DNA of 64,000 nucleotides from Drosophila persimilis (GCF_003286085.1 NW_020825294.1:10500501-10564500), one strand, 5' to 3'; shown: positions 11,810 through 23,658, numbered from the stretch's first letter. Notes: generated by a model from the sequence alone, not told the origin. Translations and numbers: made by a program.

Positions 11810-12784
11810 ATATCGCACATACGCAGCGTTGAGCAGGGCAAGTGGAGAAAGCCGAAATAAAATCCTGTTGATGTGCAGCTTACACCTCCTCCCCCCCCCA
11901 CCTACGTTTGAGGGGCGCTTTCAAAATGTGGCAACTTTTTTCATCTTTTTTTTTCGGTTAGCCAATATTGAGTCGGTATTGGATTGCTTCGAACAGAACA
12001 TCGAGTGGGCAAACAAGCAGGGGCAAACTTACTTGGCTCTGGATTTATTGATAGTTGGCTTCCCCCATCCCCCTTGCCGCCCTTCTGATTGGGCAAAGTT
12101 AATAGACTGTATAATGTCTGGATGGAAGGGAGGCGGACTCATATCTCATTTCATCTCCCTCCATGTCTGCTTCGTTTTGTCTATTTTACATTTTTAAATT
12201 TAAACAAACACAAAAATTCATTTATATTTCAGTCTCTGCTTCTGGCAGATGTTTTCGTTAAACGGAGGTCCAAAAGTGAGGGAATTTCTGATCCCAGATA
12301 AAATATCAATGGGAGAAGTGGAACTGCGAATGGGGCACTTCATTTTCCCCTCTTCTGGCCTGATGTTTGAATAGAAGCCTCCCTCCCCCCCAGGTATATG
12401 TATGCACCTTTAATGGCTACAGTTCTGGCCCCGCCACTTCGGCGGAGCATCTCCGATTGCCGCTTCTCTCGCAACTGATTGCACTTTGCCTAAAACTGCT
12501 GCACTGCACTTGAACAAGGTGCTTTAATTGCCACGCCCCAGAGCAGCACCCCCCAAAAGCCATCCACCCCATTAGCAAATACAACCAGCGACGACTATAA
12601 TAATTATAATCCGTCCCATTCCCACTCCCATTCACAGTCCCCTTCCCCGCTTATCCTGAATTCAGAGTGGACTTTGCCATCGTGCGGCGTAAATGGCAGG
12701 CAAACTTTGTTGCTGCTCCGCTTCGCCGCTGCTGTTGCGGGTCTAAATGAGTTGGGTCATATCTATACACAAGCAATCATTCCC

Positions 12785-12816
12785 GTACATATGTACATAC
12801 ATATGTACTCACATAT
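12785..12816. repeat. Cluster of CATATG palindromes
   Basis: GTACATATGTAC (12785-12796) is a perfect palindrome, followed by ATACATATGTAC and ACATATG. Confidence 0.8.
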
Positions 12817-13093
12817 GGGGTTTTGTATACCTAGCTAAATGTGCATTCGGAACTCCCTTTTTTTCCGCCCCGTCCCCGCCATTGTTTTTGCTGTCGCATG
12901 TGCCAAGTCTGTAAAGTGGCACTCTCTCTCTCTATCTCTCTCTGCCCCTCTCTCCAATGGCACCTTCCCCCTCTGCCGATGAGCGCGCACACAATGGAGA
13001 ACCAATGAAACTGAACTGAGAGCTGGGATCATCATCGAGCTACTTATTTGAAGGGTGGCCGCGACCGTGTAACTTTATCTCATCAAGGGATAC

Positions 13094-13128
13094 CCATAGA
13101 CCAGAGACCATAGACCATAGACCATAGA
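13094..13128. repeat. 7-bp tandem repeat CCATAGA, 5 copies
   Basis: Units CCATAGA, CCAGAGA and three more CCATAGA. The period is exactly 7. Confidence 0.9.
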
Positions 13129-13288
13129 GAGTGCCTGTTGCTGTTTTTCGTATACATTCGGGGTGCCACTACAGTTCAGATTCCGAAAGGATAAATGTAT
13201 TTATTGAGAGTCTCATGGATTCCATGGATCTGTTAAATCACAGATTTATAAAGCATTAATCAAGCAACTATTTACGGCAGTGCTGGCG

Positions 13289-13314
13289 CTCTCTCTCTCT
13301 CTCTCTCTCTCTCT
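13289..13314. repeat. (CT)13 microsatellite
   Basis: Uninterrupted CT dinucleotides. Confidence 0.95.
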
Positions 13315-13496
13315 GTTAAAGAGCGCTCTGCAGCCACCGCTCTGGCTCTGGCTATGATCTTCCGGCGTCGCCCAATGTGGTTATAAGCTAATCTCTCTCC
13401 GTATTGGTGGCATGCCACACTCGTAATTCGTGAGCTTCTAGTTGCCAAAAGAGCTTGGCATCTCAATCACTAGGCGTGTACAACCCTTAACAGTTT

Positions 13497-13745
13497 TTGT
13501 AATATTTTATTATTATTTGCATTATTACTCTTTGAAATATATTAGTCTAAATTTCTCTGAATATTGGGGTACATTTTATTTTAAATTTATTTAATTTAAA
13601 TTTGGTTGATTTGTATGATTTATTTATTATTTTATTCTTTCGAATTTAGTAATCGGACTATATTTTCGGCTGTATTTTCATTATCATTATTTTTTATTTT
13701 TATTATTATTATTTTTTCTTTTTTTTTAATTTTTTTCTTTTTGAA
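13497..13745. other. AT-rich block with ATT/TTTA runs
   Basis: Dominated by TTATTATT and TTTATTT words. It could be a matrix-attachment-like or simply decayed repeat region. No ORF, RNA or element was recognised. Confidence 0.7.
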
Positions 13746-14774
13746 TGATCTATTCTATTAGTAGAATAGCTTTCTCTGCATTCGGGATATAAATAAATCG
13801 AGGGAATATTCTAATTCTCACTCTATCTGTTTCTGTGTTTGCTTTCTCCCCTTTCGTTATGTTTGGTTGTATTTTTTGTGGGTCTTGTTGTCCAGCAAAC
13901 TCCGTCCTGCCTCCTGCCTGCTTTGTCGTTGTGTCCGATGCTTCTGGTGTGTTTTTATTACAGCCATTTTTTATTATTATTTAAACGTACGTACTATGTA
14001 TGTGCGAGCAGTACGGGTGGTGTCTTTCCATATGAATATCCGTTCTGTGTCTCCATCCGTGTTTGTCCCTCAGTATTATTATTATTTCATTCAGTCTGCA
14101 ATGTTTAGACCGTCTGTGCAACTTCCCCTATCTATGCCACAGACACCCCCACTGGCGCACGGGCGAAAGCAACACCATCCCGAAGGTACATTCAATATAA
14201 GGTAGTGGTAGTGGCAACCGCACTGAAACTGTTTTCGGATGCCAAATGGAGGTCTCACCTTCCATTGAATACACCCTGCCTTGTTCTATTACTTCCTTCT
14301 TTTCCTCTGTCCCTTTTTTTTTGGCGACACTTTTCTCTAGATTATTCTCCTTTTTCTTTTGATTGTTCTTCTCGTACCTTCGCTGCTCTTCACTTCGATT
14401 CATTTCGATTTGTAGTTGATAGAAGACAGAGCGAAAGAGAGAGAGAGATAGAGAGAGACACACAGAGTTGATAGAGGGTAGAGGAGGAGCTCTCTCGACT
14501 ATTTTATTTCATTTTACTTGTACTTTTTCTTTTCATTTGAGTTATTTGTGCCTTTTTTATGAGCCTCCTCCGACGACTGGCCTGCCTTTGTTACTGTATT
14601 TTGCTTCTTTCTTTTTTTTCCATGATTTTTGTGCCGCTGCCGAGATTTATTATTGTTTTCAGGCTACGTGTATATGCATATGTATGCGTCTCTGTGTGTG
14701 CGCTGGGTGAGGGAGGGGGGCTTTCGGCATGTAGCTAAAGCTTTTTGCAAATCCACAGTGGATTGGATTTTTGT

Positions 14775-14900
14775 CCGCCATCTCCGTCGCAGTCGCGGTC
14801 TCCGCCGCCGCCACCGTCGGCGTCATCATCGTCGTCTCTCGTGTAAGCTACTCGACTTTACGCTGCTGTCATTGTCGGCGGCGTCGTCGTCGAACAGCTG
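14775..14900. repeat. CGTCG/CCGCCG-rich patch
   Basis: Imperfect trinucleotide-like CCG, GTC and GTCGGC units. CpG is much more frequent than around it. Frames are open on the plus strand but show only repeat-driven Arg/Val/Ala residues. Confidence 0.6.
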
Positions 14901-15599
14901 CCAGAGACGAGCATTCAGCTAGGTTTTTTTTTTGTTGTCTTTGGCTTCGGGTGCGACTTAGTAAGTAGCTTTAAACGAACCAAAATACCGCCAAAGTGGA
15001 ACACATCTATTTTTGTAAACTCTTATTGAATGGTTACAAAAATTGGCAACACTTAATTAGGGATAGTCATCCATCTACAGTTATCCCCATTGCCAGAATA
15101 TTTGAACATCGAAGCAGCTTCTTTATAGACCATACGTAATGTTTATTAGTTACACCCAGATTATAAAATTATGTCGTGTACTATAAGGAGTGGATCAGGG
15201 AAGAAGAATGTTCTCATGTCTTCAGTAAATGTACAAGTAGAACTCTATATGCAATTTTCCCAATTCGGAATCAATCATCATAGTATAAACATAGCAATAT
15301 ACTAGTTTATTTCTGCCTTCTGTTATTTAAAAACTAGCTTCGCATTTGCACAACAAATTCGTTTAGATTTGTAATTATTTCAAAAATACCCATCATATTT
15401 GGTTTTGTTGACGAATAATATCGAAAAATCCTCCTTGACAGATGGTGGAAGGCAAAAAACGCTAAATATATTATACATGTACATAAATATATATATAAAT
15501 ATATCTGCCTTGCTTCATATATTTTGTGTAATTTTCTTTATAAATTTAATTTTTGATTTATTATTAATTGAAATCTACCATTTATAGCCTTTTTTTTGT

Positions 15600-15708
15600 T
15601 TGGCAGACCTCAGCACCGTTCACTAGCAGTCAGCATCGAGTGTGTTGCCCCCTCCTCTCTCCGTAACTCTCCTACTATCTCCTACTCCGTCTCTACTCTC
15701 TCTCCGCC

Positions 15709-15739
<31 letters not shown>

Positions 15740-17057
15740 CCGCAACTTGGGCGCAGTTTAATGCACTCTACACTCCACTCAACACAGTTGGTTCGTTCTG
15801 TTTCGTTTCGACCGTCCTCCTGTCTCCTTCTCTTCTCTTCGTCCCCTGCATCCCACAAACATAGCCCGGCTTTTGTTAGCATATGTCAGTGTTTTTCCCT
15901 CTCTCTCTCTCTTTCTCTCTTTTCCACTCTGGTTCTCTTTGGTCTTTTATCATCCATCGTTTTGGCATTGTTGTTTTAAAGGATCTGCTCCCATTTGTTG
16001 CTAACATTTGCAAATAGTCAACTCATCAAGCCTTTAGCATCCGTCCTACCGCTACCGCTACCCCTCCCACCGCCCACCTCACACCCCACCACCCTGCTCT
16101 GCTCTTCTGTTCCTTCGTGTCCTTTGTCGGGAAAGCTCAATGGGCTTTTCACTATCAAAAAGCTCAATTTCTGGGCTTGGCTTGGCCTTTGACTGTAACT
16201 GTAACTGTGTGCGGGCGGGCGGGCTGCAGAGAAGGAAAGGGAATGGGAAGGGAAGGGAAGCGAAGAGGCTTTGTTGTCCACTTATGTGTTCCGAGTTCCG
16301 ACTTCTAAATGGACTTGTTGATGGGCACTTTCAAGTTTTTTCCATACGAAAGTTAAGCCTGATAAATGAATGTAATGTCCAATATGCAGGCAGCTATGTA
16401 CCAAAAGAAATACAGATATTTTCCTTGGCATGCACTTCGAAATTCAACTTTAATAAGGATCAAACTGGTTGACATTTTTGTCTTGAAATTTCAGAAGCTA
16501 GTCTTTTCGGAGTCTCCCATATTTCTGGTAATTTGGTGAGCTTTAGAGATCGAATGATTTAAATTCAAATTTGCAGACATTTCAGACTGTTGAAGGCCAG
16601 TTCCAGTTGTCATAGCATTCCCAAAGTTCAGTTGGAGTATCGAAAACAAACTTTAAAACCTTTCAAAAGCTAAAACCTAAATCAATAGATTAATAGATGG
16701 ATTATAGCTTCAATCTACAGATTAGAACAACATTTATTTGTATTAAAATTCCCATTACGCAAGATGGTCGTCTTCTGTTGCTCTCCTTACTCTTGGGGTC
16801 ACAGAAATAAATCAAATTATTGTTCCACAACTGTCTCTACATTTTTGCTTTCCTTTTCCTTTTGCTTTTTCTTTCGTTTAAATCGATTAATTAGAACCAC
16901 TAATCGCAATCCTGTGTAAGCCCGGCCAAATCCGATTACATCAGAAAGTGTTCCGCCACTCGATTAAATGGATCGGATCCCCCAATCTCCATCGACGGGG
17001 GAACCCACCCCAACAGAAATCCACGTACATATATTGTACACATTTGTTTGCACTCAC
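15600..17057. other. Non-coding, CT/GT-rich then mixed
   Basis: A pyrimidine-rich segment runs to about 16120 with GT repeats at 15709-15739 and CT at 15898-15920. GCGG and GGGAA units lie near 16210-16260. The rest is ordinary AT-leaning sequence. The minus-strand donor of cryptic exon 1 lies at its right edge. Confidence 0.55.
15709..15739. repeat. (GT)n microsatellite
   Basis: Two GT runs split by GTTT. Confidence 0.92.
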
Positions 17058-17121
17058 TTGGAATTCGATTTCGATTTCCCCTAGAAAAAGTAGGCGATAG
17101 GGAAAAATGCTCTCAACTCAC
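17058..17121 (-). other. Cryptic ratchet-point exon 1 (64 nt)
   Basis: Starting at the ratchet junction (17121) and reading leftwards on the minus strand, the next good 5' splice site is CAA/GTGAGTG with its G at 17057. It defines a 64-nt potential exon, 17121-17058. Drosophila ratchet points are reported to be recognised through such short cryptic exons, whose downstream donor supports exon definition of the ratchet acceptor before the zero-length junction is used. The distance and donor quality fit. Normally such an exon would not appear in mature RNA, so absence from cDNA would not count against it. Confidence 0.5.
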
Positions 17122-17168
17122 CTGCAAAGAGAAAAGGAAGAGAGAGAGAGAGGGCGAATAAATATTAG
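17114..17168 (-). other. Recursive splice site (ratchet point) 1
   Basis: On the minus strand the 3' splice site CAG (17124-17122) is joined directly to a 5' splice site GTGAGTTG (17121-17114), giving a zero-length exon. The 29 bases from 17154 to 17126 are all pyrimidines on the minus strand, an exceptionally long uninterrupted tract. A branch-point-like ACTAAT lies at 17169-17164, about 42 nt before the junction, which is normal spacing in flies. This is the structure of Drosophila ratchet points, where an upstream exon is first spliced to the AG and regenerates a 5' splice site for the next step. No matching site of this quality was found on the plus strand. Confidence 0.72.
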
Positions 17169-17169
17169 T

Positions 17170-20100
17170 TGACATATGTATGCACGGGTATTGTGTATGT
17201 TTGTGTAAATAAAATTAATTAAAGCAGCTCGACTCGAGAGCGATAAATAGACAAGCAACAATTTGCAATCCAAATGTAAGCCAATCGCTCTGTCAGCGGT
17301 GGGAGGAGAGTGGGAGAATGAGCGGGAGAGGCCGCAACGAAAGCGAGCGACAAAGCGAATGACTGCAAATCAAAGAAACACTCAATACACAGTGGGGGTA
17401 TGGGTTATTAGGGCTATTCGAATATTATCAAACTTATTCATATTTATGGGCAGAAATAGTTGTTGGTGGTATTTTTTAAAGCAAAAATAATTAATATAAT
17501 CTCTAATTTAAAACCCTAAGTAATTTCCTTGGCCCCCGACTTAACACCCAATTAAAGGTTCCATGTTGATTGCTATTTAGCCAATAAAATGTTTATAAAT
17601 TGAAAACATATTAGTTTCCTAATTATTTGACCGCCACTGTGCATACAAAACCGCCAAAGAGCGAGAAAAAATAACAGATGCTGACGCAAAGGCAAATAAT
17701 AATAATAATAAAAAAAACACAATCAAATAAAATAAAACAAAAACACACAAAGCAGAGAATCGGCGTGAGTGCAAACACAAATGCCGACAGCAACAGCAAC
17801 AGTGGCCAGCGTCAAAGCAAATGAAGCAAGAAAGCAGAGGAGCGAGAGAGAAGCAAAAAGGCGAAAACGTACACGAAACGACAGCGATCGGAGAGGGGTT
17901 GCTCGCTCTCACTCGCTCTCTCGCCCGCTCTGTGTATTTCGCACACTCTCTGTGTTGTTGTTGTTGCCCCTATTGATTGTCAAATGAGTTTGACGCGAGT
18001 TGTCAACTTTTCTTTTCTTCTTTGCTTCGTTTTGTCTTTCGTTCTTGTTGTAGTTGTTGCCGTGTTTCGCTTTGCAATTGATTCTTGATTACGTATACGC
18101 CGCATATGACGTCGCCTGGAAGAAGTGCACACTGTACACTGTTACAGTGCCTGCCAGCTATGACAAATTTCAAGCAGAGAGGCGGCAACACTCCACTGTA
18201 TCCCTTTGCCATCTAAGGAAGTGCCCTCTTGTGTACCTTTGAAACGAAATTTGTACCCTCCCTAGGGCTTTCCCTGTACTCTGTGGTTTCCCCCGAGGAT
18301 TGGCATTTGTCGATAATCAACAAAAATAAATATTGGCAAAACGCTTAAAAACTACACCACAAGTAAGGATAATTTAAGCACTTAAAAATGCGGGTGGGGT
18401 GTTCCCCTAGCTGAAAATTCTCGAGTTTTGGATGTAGATATGTATCGTCATTTCGATATTCCGTGTGTTTCCGTTTGCGTGTCAATTGCCAGGACACGTG
18501 CCCACAATTGCGGTTCATTGGCCCCCGGCGTTGACGAGACATGAAACAGTTGATAATAAAAAACAGAGAAACCACCAGACCACAGGGAATACGGCTCTAT
18601 GTTACAGAGAGTTGAGGGAGTAATGACACTTGGGGACATCACAAAGGGAGAGAGGAGGGAGACAGAGGGGGAGAGTAATCAAATTTGAATAATTATTTAA
18701 AACACTTTTTGACACGAAGTCAAGATTGAGCAGGTTTTAGCCTTGAAAAAGGCCTTTAGTAAAATTATCGATCCGTAACTGAACTATTAAAACCTCCTTT
18801 GAAAGCAAATCAATATATGCAGCACTCTAGTCATGGCCCAATTAATCAATGGCAATAAATCCAATGCCCCTCCCACCGAAGCGCCTCCTCACAGCGGCCT
18901 AATGGGGGGATTAACCCCCGCAAAGTATGCGCCGCGCAGAGTGACCCATTCTTGGTATTCCCCGATCCCACATCCACATCCACGTCCACACTGAGCGGCA
19001 ATTACTTAAACAAAGCGGACAATACCAGAGGAGGAACCAGCACACCACACCACACCACCCAAAGGGTAGCCACACATCGCAATGCTCATTGGCCATGCTA
19101 ATGGGCAAAGTGGAGGCGCCGAAAAAAATTCCGAGGGAAAAACCATAGGAAAATTGTCACACGAATACTCCCCGGCTGCGCCATGGACCACATTGGACAC
19201 AAGGACACACGCTGGACATGGTGTCGGAGGGCGGGGGCTGTGGTTAACACGAAGGCGTGGCTGTTGTGTGGGCGGGTTAATGACTGCCACGCTGTGTGAT
19301 GCCACGATGGCAGCTTGCAGTCCGGCAGTCCAGCAGGCCTGCTCCTGCTCCTGGTCCACCAACGGGACCCCCCGGCTAAGTTTCCGCCAGGCTCCACCGA
19401 CTTGACCAGGCAAAAAACAAAGAATTTTGCGTGTCGCGTTTTTCATGGCCAGCATATGGACAACAAGGGCAGTGCATACACATAAACACAGAGGGAACGT
19501 GTCTGTTTTGGTGTTGTGTGTGTTGTGTCCTCGCCAACGTGTTGCACGAAATGCCAGGGTCTCACCCACACCGCCTACACTTACCCCGAAGCCGTCATAT
19601 CCCATTGCTTGATGCTTTAATTGCCCTGCAGGGTACTTGGGGGTCTCCACTGGCGCAATTCTGAACAGACCTTGGCTCAATTTGAGTAAAGCACTGGCAA
19701 ATGAATTGGTTTAAATGGTTCTTGCAAGAGTATATGACAATCATTTCTGGCCGGCAGAGAGATATCCCCTCTTTAAGGGCAGTTCTGATCGAATGCCGCG
19801 AGAGAGTCATCGTTGGGCCGTGACAAATAGCGAAATGATAATCTCCATTCCTCCACACTTCTCTGTTGATCAAACTCAAGGTGTGTGCTAAATGGTACAG
19901 TGTGGAACACAGCTGAATGAATGCTATTGATTGCCAAGAGTTAAACGAAGAGAAGTATTCAAGTAATTCTATTATTCTTCTTTGATATGAAATAGAAAGG
20001 AATTGCTACCAACCGAAGATTTTTCTTTATGTATGAGAAACGTAGTAAAACACAGAAATGATCAAATGATTCGTTGCACCAAAATCGAGTACAAGATCGA

Positions 20101-21180
20101 GTTCATTATTTGATCACTTTTTGTCATTTTCCGCCTCATGAACGTGGCTTATTTGCATTTATCCTTGTAAAAAGGCAACAGTCTTTTCTAATGTGCCATT
20201 AATACACGTAGAATAGGCAGAGATTATACACCAATTGCCGTGCTTCCTCCGTGTCATTCTACTTTTGAAACGCACTGTAGCCAGCACGCGCCTTCACTGC
20301 TGCTGTCTCGCTCTCTCGCTCGTGCGCCTGTTCGTTCACGTTCTGCTGCTCTCTTCGACTAACGTTCATCTGTTCATTGCATACACTCAAGCACAGACAC
20401 ACACACACACACACAAGCACAGACAAGGCGTTCGATTCACGCGCGCATCGAACTAATTTTCAAGGACAGATTCACTCGCCCGTCGTCGTTGTTGTTGTGG
20501 TTGTTGTTTTTGTTGATTTGCATAATTCTATGGAGACACTGACCGCGCATCTAAGCAGGGGCTTGGGGAGGGGTCACCGGAATAAGTAAATAATATTTTT
20601 TGTTTTTGCTTAGCTGTTTTCTACTCATTTTTATTGGATTTCTTTTGCAGTGTTTATGCAATGTGTTTTTGCCTTTCTCTGTTGATAATAATATCTTTTA
20701 TTTATTTGTTCCAATTTCCGTTTTGCATATGTCTTTCTTAAAATTTAGGGAATGGATTTGGATTTGATTTTCATTTATACATGTATGTATTTATTTTCTT
20801 TCTATTTTCCTTTTTTGCTCTGCCAACGTCGGTGCGCTGCGCTTGGCTGCATTTTAATTAGCGCCTCTCCTTCACTCCTTCCTCTCCCCCTCTCCCCTCT
20901 CTTTCTCCAACTCTCTGCCACTGGCTTTTTGTTGTTTAATGCACTTAATATATTGTAAAATATAATTTATTAGCTCGGCATTTGTAATTAGCTGCCAAAT
21001 GAGTAATATAAATCGTGCATGCAGCGAGCCAGTGCCAGTGTCCATGTCTGTGGGGGTTTGTGGCTGGGGCTGGGGTTGGGGGTGGGCAGTGGGGCATTAA
21101 GGGGTTAATAACCATGAAAGGTTTGTCAGCAGCACAGAAGGCGACTGCCCCCGCCCACTAAATGGATCATTCAAGGAAAT
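17170..21180. other. Non-coding, includes a GC-rich segment with long chance frames
   Basis: The segment 18900-19680 is GC-rich and stop-poor, so frames of 224 codons (19006-19680, minus) and about 100 codons in two other frames overlap. I recognise no domain in any of them and treat them as chance. Other contents are A-rich 17695-17750, CTCACTCGCTCT-type repeats near 17905-17950, a CA repeat at 20397-20414 and GTTGTT units near 20485-20515. Confidence 0.5.
20397..20414. repeat. (CA)n microsatellite
   Basis: Nine CA units, followed by a CAAGCACAGACA tail. Confidence 0.9.
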
Positions 21181-21235
21181 AATGATAATTTCATTTCAAA
21201 ATTGAAATATGCATTTAATACATGGTTAGGTATTT

Positions 21236-21264
21236 GGGGGTTAGGGTTAGGGTTAGGATTGGGG
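21236..21264. repeat. Interstitial telomere-like TTAGGG patch
   Basis: GGGGG is followed by TTAGGG, TTAGGG, TTAGGA and TTGGGG. Drosophila telomeres are made of retrotransposons, not TTAGGG, so this is not a working telomere of a fly. Four G tracts with TTA loops could fold as a G-quadruplex. A TTAGGT word lies just before it, near 21225. Confidence 0.75.
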
Positions 21265-21473
21265 TGTACCAAAATCAATATTAGTTAATCCGCTTAAAAT
21301 ATGGCTTAGGAAAACAGAACAAAATGCCAAGCCTTTGTTTTAGACCCTAAAATAGAATTTTAAATATTATTTTAAGGATATCATAAGGATTCAACAGAGA
21401 CTGGAACTACTGTACCACAAAGAAAAGCGAATTTAAAAGCGTATTTATGCGATAGTTGCTGTTCTATCTATGT

Positions 21474-21735
21474 ATTGCGGTTGCTTTTACCCAAAAACCA
21501 AATTCAATTGTTAATTTGATTAAATCTTTAAAGTTTTTTAAACGATGCGATAAGCTTCCCTCAATTTAAACATATACTTTCTTCAACTTTAATATTTTAT
21601 TGCGGTTGCTTTTACCCAAAGACCAGTAACAAAAACAAACCTCAATTGTTAATTTGATTAAATTTTAAATATTTTTTTAATGACGCGATAAGCTTTCCCA
21701 AACTTCAACATATATTTTCTTCAACTTTAATAATT
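21474..21735. repeat. Two-copy tandem duplication, period 125 bp
   Basis: Copy 1 starts at 21474 and copy 2 at 21599. Shared landmarks in order are TTGCGGTTGCTTTTACCCAA, CAATTGTTAATTTGATTAAA, GCGATAAGCTT and TTTCTTCAACTTTAAT. The copies differ by several substitutions and small indels, so the duplication is not recent. No coding capacity or known element was recognised. Confidence 0.88.
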
Positions 21736-22242
21736 TATTTATTTATTTGCTGATTAAATCAAATTTTTTGTTTGCCATATCAAAGCATATTAAATACAAA
21801 TTTCATGAATCAATAAAGGCATTTAAAGGCTTTGGGACAGCTTTCGGTGTTTCTGTTGCTGTTTTTTGTGGGTGTAAATATTTTCCATAGTTAACTGATA
21901 GGCAGATATTGTATGTATTTATATATTTGCCATAAAAAAGCAATGATAAATGAATTATGGTTTCGAAAGCCAAACCGAGCAGCGGTATTCATAATTGTTG
22001 GCCAAAAGTCAATAAGCCAAGCAGAGGGAGGGCGAGAGAGAGACAGGGAGAGCCAGTGATGGAGCGAGAGGGGTAGAGAAATTCCAAAGGCCATTAACAG
22101 CAAGCAAACAAGCAAACAAAAATAGCAACAAAACAAAAAACAAATAGCAATAGCCATAAACAAAGCTGAAAAAAGAGTAAATGAAAACATTGTGGATATG
22201 TAAGAGTATATGAAAAACTGGCCAGTGAAAACGAGAAGAGAA

Positions 22243-22574
22243 GGCCGACGCTCTTGATACCCTGCAAAATGTCGTGCTTTCGTCATAGGCCATATCCATC
22301 CTCGAGGCAAAGCCAAATAATTTTCGAAACTGAAGGAATATGCATGGGATACTCACAAAGAGGGTATTCTAAAAAGCAAAGAGAGGCAAAAAAAAACCTA
22401 GAAACACGGGGCCGACGCTCGTGATACCCTGCAAAATGTCGTGCTTTCGTCATAGGCCATATCCATCCTGGAGGCAAAGCCAAATGATTTTCGAAACTGA
22501 AGGAATATGCATGGGATACCCACAAAGAGGGTATTCCAAAAAGCAAAGGGACGCAAAAAAAAAACCTAGAAACA
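22243..22574. repeat. Two-copy tandem duplication, period 167 bp, nearly identical
   Basis: Copy 1 (from 22243) and copy 2 (from 22410) share GGCCGACGCT, GATACCCTGCAAAATGTCG, CCATATCCATCCT, GGAATATGCATGGGATAC, GAGGGTATTC and an A run before CCTAGAAACA. They differ at only a few bases plus one in the A run, so the event is young. The ATACCCTGC and GAGGGTAT ends resemble tails of dispersed Drosophila repeats, but I cannot name the family. A frame open on the minus strand through both copies is a product of the duplication. Confidence 0.92.
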
Positions 22575-23623
22575 GCAAACAATAAAATTATTAGTGTTAA
22601 TTTTGCTGTACTCCGAATCCGTGTGAGAATACAGGGGGAAGAGGGAGAGGAGGGGAGGGGAGAGCGGGGTGTGGAGTTTGTGCGAGTGCCGCGGCACGCG
22701 ATGTCATTAGAAATAATAATAAATAATAAATAATGAATGGAGCGAAATTGTTGTTATGCTCTCGTATTTAGGAGTCATTTTCTTCGAGCTCTCCAATCGC
22801 AATTCGCGTGCTGTTTTCTGTCTAGTGATATCTTTCTTTGGGTTGCCACAAAAGATAAGTACTTCTGAATCTCGTTAGGATCTAGGGGAGAGTTCTTACT
22901 GATTGAAACGAAGCATAGAATGAATATTCATTGAAAAGAGTAAGTCAATTCCGTTCCCACAAAGTATTGCGTGATAATTTGACATCAAATCCCATTCAAG
23001 ATTCCAGGCAAGGCGTTCCTCCTGATGGCTTCTTCTATTAATTTGGATATTGGATGAACTAGTTTGATAACGATATAATTTAGTGGAAAGTATGTATATT
23101 GAATGTCTTGATGTTGTTTAATGGCTAAAACCTATAGCCAAATGTGGGCGGAATATCAATTAACGATTTTCGTGTTGAATTATGCGATTTTAAGAGGCAG
23201 GTGGAAGAAGCACTCCCTTCAGGGAGTTAATTCTTAACTTTTCGATATTGAGCCGAAGATGGCCGAATGGCGATATCCGAAGACGGAAACAGCTGTTCCC
23301 GTTCGGCAATCCTTTTGATTCAGTGCTGGGAGCGATGGATTCTTTGTATGGAGAGAGGTATAGAGAGATAGACATAAGGAAAGATATTTTTTTCATTCGT
23401 AATTTCCTGCCTTGCTATACAAATCATTACTCGATAGGACCTCCTACTGATCGGCATCCTAATAACCTTATTCCGTATACCTCCCCCGGAGACGAGCCCG
23501 AAAAACGTTAAAAACTTCTAAACTTTGTTTTCCTTGGCACATGCTGTGCCCCCACACCGCCCCCTCTAGATGCCACCCTTCCTGCCGCTGTTATCCACTC
23601 AAATAAAATAGTAATTTTGGGAG

Positions 23624-23658
23624 CAAAGAGAAGGAGAGAATCAAAGAGAAGGAGAGAG
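23624..23658. repeat. 18-bp purine repeat, 2 copies
   Basis: CAAAGAGAAGGAGAGA occurs at 23624 and 23642, with AT between the copies. Confidence 0.85.

Larger units (their letters stand above)
9420..13070. other. Non-coding, mixed composition
   Basis: No coding feature is recognised. A minus-strand frame of 204 codons at 9837-10451 is hydrophobic, with Ser/Leu runs from GA-tract complement, and is not convincing. Contents include GA-rich 10363-10425, a repeated GAGCAGGT near 10558-10580, a TACGTA palindrome at 11792-11809, a C run at 11891-11898, C-rich CAG/GTATAT at 12391-12393 and ATATGTAC palindromes at 12785-12816. Confidence 0.5.
13070..15600. other. Non-coding, AT-rich core and CpG-rich island
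   Basis: Contains a 7-bp repeat, a CT tract, a strongly AT-rich block (13497-13745), a GA-rich stretch (14429-14467), a CpG/CGTCG-rich patch (14775-14900) and AT-rich sequence with ATATATAAATATAT near 15480-15505. The ATTGGCAACACT word at 15043 is discussed with the CAACACT family. No gene is supported. Confidence 0.55.

Noticed and set aside
12370..12400. Plus-strand C-rich CAG/GTATATG as a ratchet point
   Set aside because: The donor is poor, there is no downstream cryptic donor, and the strand is opposite to the two strong sites.
19006..19680. Longest open frame, 224 codons on the minus strand
   Set aside because: It lies in GC-rich, stop-poor DNA where two other frames are also open. 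It has no recognisable domain, no codon-bias signal I could see and no clear splice or promoter context.
23248..23511. 87-codon plus-strand frame with a natural-looking C-terminal half
   Set aside because: It begins at TTG; the first ATG (23335) leaves only 58 codons. No convincing acceptor splice site or homology was recognised.
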